DNA from: an uncultured Klebsiella sp.
GTDB taxonomy: Bacteria > Pseudomonadota > Gammaproteobacteria > Enterobacterales > Enterobacteriaceae
Reading direction: 5' to 3'
Assembly (NCBI GenBank): GCA_902490055.1
Contig: CABUCP010000155.1
Span: 1 to 7,311, forward strand
DNA: 7,311 nt
A program made the position numbers and the translations under genes. The notes below the pieces were generated by a model, which had not been told where the DNA came from, did no database searches, and saw only the letters and a program-made list of their open reading frames with translations. The first letter of the stretch is position 1. Every line of letters starts with the position of its first letter. Below, piece after piece: positions 1 through 4,623 of the stretch.

Positions 1-18
1 AAAATCAGGATTATTCAG

Positions 19-65
19 GCGATAAGAAATATCGCACCGGTTTATTTAGTTATTTAACAAACCGG
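19..65. repeat. Two adjacent inverted repeats downstream of the MurQ-like gene
   Basis: Two perfect inverted repeats lie next to each other beyond the stop codon of the minus-strand MurQ-like gene. One is GCGATA / TATCGC (19-24 and 30-35) with a 5-nt loop. The other is CCGGTTT / AAACCGG (37-43 and 59-65) with a 15-nt AT-rich loop that contains TATTTA twice. Read on the minus strand, they follow the gene and could fold in the 3' end of its transcript. Neither is followed by a proper run of T, so a classical rho-independent terminator is not supported. A 3' stabilising structure, a weak terminator or a protein-binding site are alternatives. The rest of 1-78 shows no gene. Confidence 0.4.
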
Positions 66-78
66 CGCGAGGAGACGA

Positions 79-993
79 TTAATTCACATTACTGGCCGCT
101 TTCGCATCGCGCAGCGCAATACGCAGATGATTGTTGTTTTCGCTTAACAGATCCCGCGCCTGCCAGGCGTCGAGCCCGGTCATGATCATCAGAATCGCCG
201 TCCGGCAGTGCTGGTTACAACTTGCCAGCGCCGCTTTAGCTTCCGCGCGCGTGCATTCGGTCGCCGCCATCACCATCGCAATTTGCCGCTCCGCCCAGCG
301 CGGACTGGTGGCCTGCAGGTCTACGCGCAGGTTGCCGTAGACCCTACCGCTGCGCACCGCCAGACCGGTGGTCAGCATGGTGAGGATCTGTCGCTGCGCC
401 AGCTGCGCCTTCGGATTACCGTAACCCGCTACCGCTTCCGGGCCGGTAGGCGGCGCAATGATAATATCCGCCAGCTGCGCGGCTTCGCTATCGCTCTGCT
501 GCGTCAGCACCGCAATCGGCGCCCCCAGCGACCAGGCATGGCGCATCGCCCCCCACACCCACGGCGTTTTACCGCTCACCGTCAGCGCCAGCAGCATATC
601 ATTGGCGCTGAACTCCAATGCCTGCAGATCGAGCGCGCCAAGGTCGTAATCATTTGCCGCCGTATCCATCTCCTGCAGCGCAGCCGCCGGCCCGCCGGCA
701 ATCAGCGCCACCAGCGCATGGTTGGTATCCGGCGCATATTCGCTGACCGACTGTAGCGCCGCGCGCCCGGAAGCGCCGGCGCCGATAATCACCAGCCGTC
801 CTCCCCGGCTCAGCGTCGCCGCGGCGTTATCCACCAGCCGGGCGATCTGCGGCAGGCAGGCGTCGATGGCGACGGCGATCTGTTTGTCATCCTGATGAAT
901 CAGGGTCAGCATATCGAGAGTGGCGAGCGTATCGATATGGCGCGTTTCCGGGTGGCGTCGTTCCATCATTACTGCGGTTGGCTTACTGCTCAT
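79..993 (-). CDS. MurQ-like SIS-domain protein (N-acetylmuramic acid 6-phosphate etherase family, divergent)
   Basis: The 304-residue product resembles MurQ along its whole length (E. coli MurQ is about 298 residues). MurQ cleaves the D-lactyl ether of N-acetylmuramic acid 6-phosphate in cytosolic cell-wall recycling. Visible family marks, numbered from the chosen start, are the N-terminal DTLATLDML segment, the SIS sugar-phosphate loop GRLVIIGAGASGR (about 65-77), the SEY glutamate (85) that matches the first catalytic Glu of MurQ, the second loop VSGKTP (about 139-144), and the C-terminal helical domain with SGRVYGNLRVDLQAT. Two things differ. The position of the second key Glu (E. coli Glu114) is Ala here, and the MurQ signature SSRMKAGTAQ is replaced by GYGNPKAQLAQ. 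Activity on MurNAc-6P is therefore uncertain, and another sugar-phosphate lyase or a regulatory sugar-binding role is possible. An in-frame ATG at 1005 was rejected as the start because it overlaps the ribosome binding site. The gene diverges from dcuS, and no murP-like PTS gene is in view. Confidence 0.8.
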   Translation of the reverse strand: MSSKPTAVMMERRHPETRHIDTLATLDMLTLIHQDDKQIAVAIDACLPQIARLVDNAAATLSRGGRLVIIGAGASGRAALQSVSEYAPDTNHALVALIAGGPAAALQEMDTAANDYDLGALDLQALEFSANDMLLALTVSGKTPWVWGAMRHAWSLGAPIAVLTQQSDSEAAQLADIIIAPPTGPEAVAGYGNPKAQLAQRQILTMLTTGLAVRSGRVYGNLRVDLQATSPRWAERQIAMVMAATECTRAEAKAALASCNQHCRTAILMIMTGLDAWQARDLLSENNNHLRIALRDAKAASNVN

Positions 994-998
994 AAAAA

Positions 999-1003
999 CC
1001 TCC
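999..1003 (-). promoter_or_regulatory. Ribosome binding site fixing the start of the MurQ-like gene
   Basis: On the minus strand GGAGG sits 5 nt before the ATG at 993. The earlier in-frame ATG (1005) overlaps this Shine-Dalgarno (ATGGAGG) and has no good one of its own. The start at 993, giving Met-Ser-Ser-Lys, is therefore preferred over the version four residues longer. Confidence 0.75.
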
Positions 1004-1020
1004 ATTTCAAACCGAACTCA

Positions 1021-1080
1021 CTGCGGCAAAATCAACAGCTGCGGAATAACCTTCTATTCACCATGACTATCTAATTCACC
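1021..1080. repeat. Two direct-repeat pairs, each with an 18-bp period
   Basis: CTGCGG occurs at 1021-1026 and 1039-1044. ATTCACC occurs at 1056-1062 and 1074-1080. Each pair is spaced exactly 18 bp, and the second pair also shares a TCTA just upstream of each copy. They lie just upstream of the MurQ-like gene. Short direct repeats near two helical turns apart can be regulator half-sites, but repeats this short can also arise by chance. Confidence 0.3.
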
Positions 1081-1086
1081 GCCAGT

Positions 1087-1134
1087 GTAAAGCCATCCTC
1101 GCCAGCTTTACCGCCACGAAGGTCACAGTTTACC
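1087..1134. promoter_or_regulatory. Operator-like cluster of TTTAC half-sites
   Basis: A perfect 7-bp inverted repeat, GTAAAGC (1087-1093) and GCTTTAC (1105-1111), is separated by 11 nt. A third half-site, GTTTACC (1128-1134), lies 22 bp beyond the second. Spacings near two DNA turns place the sites on one face of the helix, as expected for a dimeric regulator. The regulator is unknown. The DcuR homologue encoded next door is one candidate. Confidence 0.35.
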
Positions 1135-1236
1135 CACCCAAAACGTCGCCCCGAGGCGATTGCGCGTTATCCGAGCATGATCGCTACGCATGTCAGGTGA
1201 TTTTCCCCCGCCGCGCCGGTGTTACTGTTATTACAT

Positions 1237-1251
1237 GGCTTTATGAAAGCC
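1237..1251. repeat. Palindrome upstream of dcuS
   Basis: GGCTTT (1237-1242), a 3-nt ATG spacer and AAAGCC (1246-1251) form a perfect 6-bp inverted repeat ending 46 bp before the dcuS start. It could be an operator, or a small hairpin if it lies in the dcuS leader. Its function is not shown by the sequence. Confidence 0.3.
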
Positions 1252-1297
1252 GCCCTATCGGCGATAATGATCGTTCAACGAATCGATCGGGGTTGTC

Positions 1298-2914
1298 ATG
1301 AAGGAAGCCGAGCTATTACCGCCCGCCCGCAAGCGCGCCCGCAGCCTGAAATTAAGTACTGCCGTCACGCTGATGATTGGCAGCGTGATCGGCGCGGTGC
1401 TACTGCTGGTCTATGCACTGTGGTTTATGCAAATCAGCAATGCCACCCGCGATGGCTTAAAAGAGACGGCGCTGGCGGTGGCGCGGACGATGGCCGATAT
1501 GCCGCAGGTAAAGCGCGGCCTTGGAGAACCACCGCAGAGTAATATCATTCAACCGCTGGCGCAGGCGGTTACCCAGCGTAACGATCTGCTGTATGCGATC
1601 GTCACCGATATGCGCGGCATTCGCTATTCGCACCCGGACACTTCGATTATCGGCAAACCTTTTATCGGCGACGATATTCGCCCGACGCTGGCCGGTCACG
1701 AGAACGTCGCCATTAACCACGGCGTGCTGGCCCCGGCGCTTCGCGTGTTCACCCCGGTATTTAATGAGCAGCATCAGCAGATTGGCGTGGTGGTCGTAGG
1801 TATTTCGCTCAGCAAAGTCGATGAGCAGATCGCCAACAGCCGCTGGGACGTACTGCTGACCATTCTCTTCAGCGCGCTGGTATGCGCTATCGGTACCTGG
1901 AGCCTGGTGCGTGGCTTAAAGCGCATTCTACTGGGGCTGGAGCCGCAGGAGATTTCCACCCAATTCCAGCAGCGCCAGGCAATGCTGCATTCGTTGAAAG
2001 AAGGCGTGATCGCCGTAGATGCCAACGGGCAGGTCACCCTGATTAACCCCGCCGCGCGCGGTATGCTGCTGAGCGGCCCGGATAAAAGCCTCGATCGTAC
2101 CCCGCTGTTGGCGGATCTGCAGGAAGTTCTGCGCAGCGGCGAACCCATTTATGACCGTGCGCTCGGCTGCAACGGCCTGCTGCTGATCAGCAATACGGTT
2201 CCGGTACGCAGCCAGAATGTCATCGTCGGCGCGATCAGCACCTTCCGCGATAAGACCGAAATGAGCCAACTGGTGCAGCGGCTCGACGGCATGATGAGCT
2301 ACGTCGATGCCCTGCGCACCACCTCGCACGAGTTCATGAACAAGCTGCATGTGATCCTCGGCCTGCTGAATATGAAACGCTATGACAAACTGGAAGACTA
2401 TGTGCTGCAAACCGCCCATGCCTACCAGGCCGATATCGGCGAAATTCAGCACCGGATAAAATCTCCGGTGGTCGCCGGCTTCCTGATTGCTAAAATTCAG
2501 CGCGCCAAGGAGCGAGGCTTCGCCTTGAGTCTCGCCGAGGAGAGCCTGGTGCCCGATTGCCCGAATGAAAAACAGGTCACTGTACTGGTGACGGTTTTAG
2601 GTAATCTGATTGAAAACGCGCTCGACGCCATGAGCGGCCAGGCGGAAGGCGAAGTCAGCCTGCTGCTGCATTATCAGGACGGCTGGCTGAGCGGTGAAGT
2701 GAGCGACGACGGCCCGGGGATCCCGGCGGCCAATATCGACGCCATCTTTAATAAAGGCTTCTCAACGAAAGGCGAAAATCGCGGCGTCGGCCTGTTTCTC
2801 GCCAACCAGCAGCTCCACGAACTGGGCGGCACGTTGGCCGTCGAGTCCGAGCCTGGCGTATTTACCCAATTTTTTGTTCACCTGCCCTGGGATAGTAAAA
2901 GGAAAAAAGCGTGA
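1298..2914 (+). CDS. dcuS: DcuS-type C4-dicarboxylate sensor histidine kinase
   Basis: This is a membrane sensor kinase of the CitA/DcuS family, 538 residues against about 543 in E. coli DcuS, and similar along the whole length. The order is: basic N-terminus, membrane segment at about 23-43, periplasmic PAS domain (about 45-180), second membrane segment (about 184-204), cytosolic PAS domain (about 222-320), then the kinase. The fumarate-binding residues known for DcuS are all kept: Arg109 and His112 in RYSHP, Phe122 in GKPF, Ala145, and Arg149 and Phe151 in ALRVF. The phosphorylated His is His344 in SHEFMNKLH. The ATP-binding motifs are NLIENALDA (436-444), DDGPGI (470-475) and GVGLFLANQQ (496-505). 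The start has only a weak Shine-Dalgarno (GGGG, 5 nt upstream), but the next Met lies inside the membrane segment. It is co-transcribed with the regulator gene that follows. It probably senses fumarate, malate or succinate. The exact ligand is inferred. Confidence 0.9.
   Translation: MKEAELLPPARKRARSLKLSTAVTLMIGSVIGAVLLLVYALWFMQISNATRDGLKETALAVARTMADMPQVKRGLGEPPQSNIIQPLAQAVTQRNDLLYAIVTDMRGIRYSHPDTSIIGKPFIGDDIRPTLAGHENVAINHGVLAPALRVFTPVFNEQHQQIGVVVVGISLSKVDEQIANSRWDVLLTILFSALVCAIGTWSLVRGLKRILLGLEPQEISTQFQQRQAMLHSLKEGVIAVDANGQVTLINPAARGMLLSGPDKSLDRTPLLADLQEVLRSGEPIYDRALGCNGLLLISNTVPVRSQNVIVGAISTFRDKTEMSQLVQRLDGMMSYVDALRTTSHEFMNKLHVILGLLNMKRYDKLEDYVLQTAHAYQADIGEIQHRIKSPVVAGFLIAKIQRAKERGFALSLAEESLVPDCPNEKQVTVLVTVLGNLIENALDAMSGQAEGEVSLLLHYQDGWLSGEVSDDGPGIPAANIDAIFNKGFSTKGENRGVGLFLANQQLHELGGTLAVESEPGVFTQFFVHLPWDSKRKKA
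2899..2913 (+). promoter_or_regulatory. Ribosome binding site and GTG start of dcuR overlapping the dcuS stop
   Basis: AAAGGA-type purines (around 2898-2903) precede a GTG start at 2911 by about 7 nt. GTG and the dcuS TGA stop share the sequence GTGA (2911-2914). The GTG is chosen because it gives the family-typical N-terminus MINVLIVDDD and the same total length as E. coli DcuR. The overlap points to translational coupling. Confidence 0.75.
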
Positions 2915-3630
2915 TAAATGTATTAATTGTTGACGACGATGCGATGGTTGCCGAGCTGAACCGCCTGTACGTGGCGCGTATCTCCGGCTTCCACTGCTGT
3001 GGTAGCGCATCAACGCTCGGCAAGGCCCAGGAGATGATTAACGACCCGCAGATGGCAATAGACCTGGTGCTGCTCGATGTCTATATGCAGCAGGATAGCG
3101 GTCTGGACCTACTGCCGACCATCCGCGCCAGCGGCCGCGCTATCGACGTCATTATGATCACCTCCGCCGCCGATGCCGCTACCGTGCAGACCGCCATGCA
3201 TTACGGTGTGGTGGATTATCTGATTAAACCGTTCCAGTTCCCGCGCTTTGAAGAGGCGTTAACGACATGGCGTGAAAAACGCAAACTGATGACCGGCCAG
3301 CCTTATTACGAACAGGCGGACGTCGATCGCCTGCTGCACGGCGGCACGCCGGAAGCCGCTGACGCGCGCAAGCTACCGAAAGGGTTAACGGCGCAGACCC
3401 TGCGCACGCTGTGTCAGTGGATTGATGGTCATCCAGACGTCGAATTCTCAACCGATGAGCTGGCGGCGGCGGTGAATATTTCCCGCGTATCCTGCCGCAA
3501 ATATCTGATTTGGCTGGCGCAGATTAATATTCTCTATACCACTATTCACTATGGCGCAACCGGGCGCCCGGTGTATCGCTACCGGCTGGTCGCCGAACAG
3601 TATGGCCTGCTTAAGCAGTACAGCCAGTAA
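2911..3630 (+). CDS. dcuR: DcuR-type response regulator (CitB family)
   Basis: This cytosolic DNA-binding response regulator is the partner of the kinase just upstream. Its 239 residues equal the length of E. coli DcuR, and the sequence is clearly similar throughout, including near-identical stretches around PKGLTAQTLRTLCQWID (about 156-172) and NISRVSCRKYLIWL (189-202). The receiver domain (about 1-120) has the acidic pocket Asp8-10, the phosphorylation site Asp56 in LLDVYM, Thr84-Ser85 and Lys106-Pro107. The C-terminal helix-turn-helix is FSTDELAAAVNISRVSCRKYL (about 179-199). In E. coli, DcuR activates C4-dicarboxylate transport and fumarate respiration genes. Here the probable target is the reductase and flavin transferase pair that converges on it, and possibly its own divergent promoter region. 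The 3' end overlaps the end of apbE by 20 bp on the other strand. Confidence 0.92.
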   Translation: MINVLIVDDDAMVAELNRLYVARISGFHCCGSASTLGKAQEMINDPQMAIDLVLLDVYMQQDSGLDLLPTIRASGRAIDVIMITSAADAATVQTAMHYGVVDYLIKPFQFPRFEEALTTWREKRKLMTGQPYYEQADVDRLLHGGTPEAADARKLPKGLTAQTLRTLCQWIDGHPDVEFSTDELAAAVNISRVSCRKYLIWLAQINILYTTIHYGATGRPVYRYRLVAEQYGLLKQYSQ

Positions 3631-4561
3631 TTTGATAGTCGCTATCCAGTAGCTGAAAGCGAATGCGCTGCGGCGATGAGAGAATCACGTCGCGGTTTTT
3701 GGTGACGAAAATCGCTTCGATGTCCTCACGTTGACGTAGCGCCGCGCAGCCCTTCGCAACGCCGAGGCCGTACAACAGCGTGGTCCAGATATCGCCGTCC
3801 AGTGAATCCGCGGAAATGACCGTTACGCTGTCGAGTTCGTTGTCCAGCGGATAACCGCTGCGCGGATCGAGGATATGGTGCCAGCGTTTGCCGTCCTGCT
3901 CAAAATAGCGTTCGTAGGTGCCTGAAGTGACAACCGACTGCCCGACAGCGGCAATCGAGCCGATAAGTTCCTGCGCGGCGGCAAACGGTTTTTTCAGCCC
4001 GATCGTCCATTCTCCCAGCGTATGAACATTGCCGCCGAGATTAATCAGCGCCTGTTCCACCCCCTGCTGACGTAGATAATCACGTACCCGATCGGCGATA
4101 TAACCTTTCGCAATCGCCCCGAGATCGATTTCCATGCCCGCCTGCGCCAGCCACACGCTCTGCGCCTGGTCATCGAGAATGACATCCTGCGGATGGGTCA
4201 ACGCCAGGCGGGCGCCGATATCCGCCGCCGACGGCACGCTATGCCCCTGAAAACCGATGCGCCACAGCTTCACCAGCGGACCGATCGCCAGATTAAAGGC
4301 GCTATCGCGCACCATACTGGCGGCTTTAGCACATTTGATCAGTTGATAAACCGGGCGGCTCACGACGACGGGATGACGCCCGGCGGCATGGTTGATATCC
4401 ATGACCTGCGACTGCGCGCGGTTAACGGTGAGCAGATCTTCATAGCGCTTAATGAGCTGAAAAACGCGGGAGGCCAGCGCTTCATCGTGGGAATAGAGTT
4501 TGAGCAGAATGGGCGAACCCATCAACACGGCGGAGTAGCTATAGACGCGGTTATCGGACAT
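3611..4561 (-). CDS. apbE: ApbE-type FAD:protein FMN transferase, cytosolic form
   Basis: ApbE enzymes take FMN from FAD and join it by a phosphodiester bond to a Thr or Ser of a target flavoprotein, with Mg2+. This 316-residue protein carries the family motifs: DLGAIAKGYIAD (146-157), LINLGGN (172-178), VTSGTYERY (211-219), HHILDPRSGYP (228-238), and the acidic DSLDGDIWTT (252-261), probably metal-binding. Many ApbE proteins are exported lipoproteins. Here the N-terminus (MSDNRVYSYSAVLMG) has no signal peptide and no lipobox Cys, so it should stay in the cytosol. The start has a clear AAGGAG Shine-Dalgarno 6 nt upstream. It lies 62 bp downstream of the flavoprotein gene on the same strand and is probably its dedicated maturation factor. 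The client carries a matching attachment motif. Confidence 0.93.
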   Translation of the reverse strand: MSDNRVYSYSAVLMGSPILLKLYSHDEALASRVFQLIKRYEDLLTVNRAQSQVMDINHAAGRHPVVVSRPVYQLIKCAKAASMVRDSAFNLAIGPLVKLWRIGFQGHSVPSAADIGARLALTHPQDVILDDQAQSVWLAQAGMEIDLGAIAKGYIADRVRDYLRQQGVEQALINLGGNVHTLGEWTIGLKKPFAAAQELIGSIAAVGQSVVTSGTYERYFEQDGKRWHHILDPRSGYPLDNELDSVTVISADSLDGDIWTTLLYGLGVAKGCAALRQREDIEAIFVTKNRDVILSSPQRIRFQLLDSDYQITGCTA

Positions 4562-4584
4562 CGGGCTCTCCTTAGAAGGGATAA

Positions 4585-4608
4585 GCCGGGCGGCTAAGCC
4601 AGCCCGGC
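4585..4608 (-). terminator. Hairpin between the flavoprotein gene and apbE (attenuator or mRNA-processing structure)
   Basis: GCCGGGC (4585-4591) pairs with GCCCGGC (4602-4608), and an inner GGC-TAA-GCC extends the stem to 10 bp with a single bulged base and a 3-nt loop. It lies between the flavoprotein stop (4624) and the apbE start (4561). On the minus strand it is followed by TTATCCCTTCT, which is not a clean U-tract. Full termination is therefore doubtful. Partial termination or protection of the upstream message would lower apbE expression relative to its client. Confidence 0.5.
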
Positions 4609-4623
4609 ATCAGCAATTACCTA

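Larger units (their letters stand above)
994..1297. promoter_or_regulatory. Divergent intergenic control region between the MurQ-like gene and dcuS
   Basis: This 304-bp region must hold the promoters of both divergent genes. I could not assign convincing -35/-10 boxes or a good FNR or CRP site by eye. It does hold clustered repeats: direct repeats with an 18-bp period at 1021-1080, TTTAC half-sites at 1087-1134, and a GGCTTT-ATG-AAAGCC palindrome at 1237-1251. A short palindrome, TCGTT-C-AACGA, lies at 1271-1281, just ahead of dcuS. No convincing small gene is present: a GTG-initiated reading frame from 1219 runs out of frame into dcuS. Confidence 0.55.

Noticed and set aside
208..756. Plus-strand open frame opposite the MurQ-like gene
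   Set aside because: Its Arg-rich, low-complexity translation overlaps a well-supported gene on the other strand.
994..1005. Start of the MurQ-like gene at the ATG ending at 1005
   Set aside because: That ATG overlaps the GGAGG ribosome binding site of the ATG at 993, which has ideal spacing.
1110..1130. CRP site around the TCACA near 1123
   Set aside because: The partner half-site at the required spacing reads CGCCA, which does not match TGTGA.
1219..1542. GTG-initiated small ORF or leader peptide ahead of dcuS
   Set aside because: It runs out of frame far into dcuS, has no ribosome binding site, and its translation after the first residues is the usual frame-shadow composition.
3611..3660. 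Bidirectional terminator between dcuR and apbE
   Set aside because: The coding regions overlap here and no GC stem with a T-run is visible.
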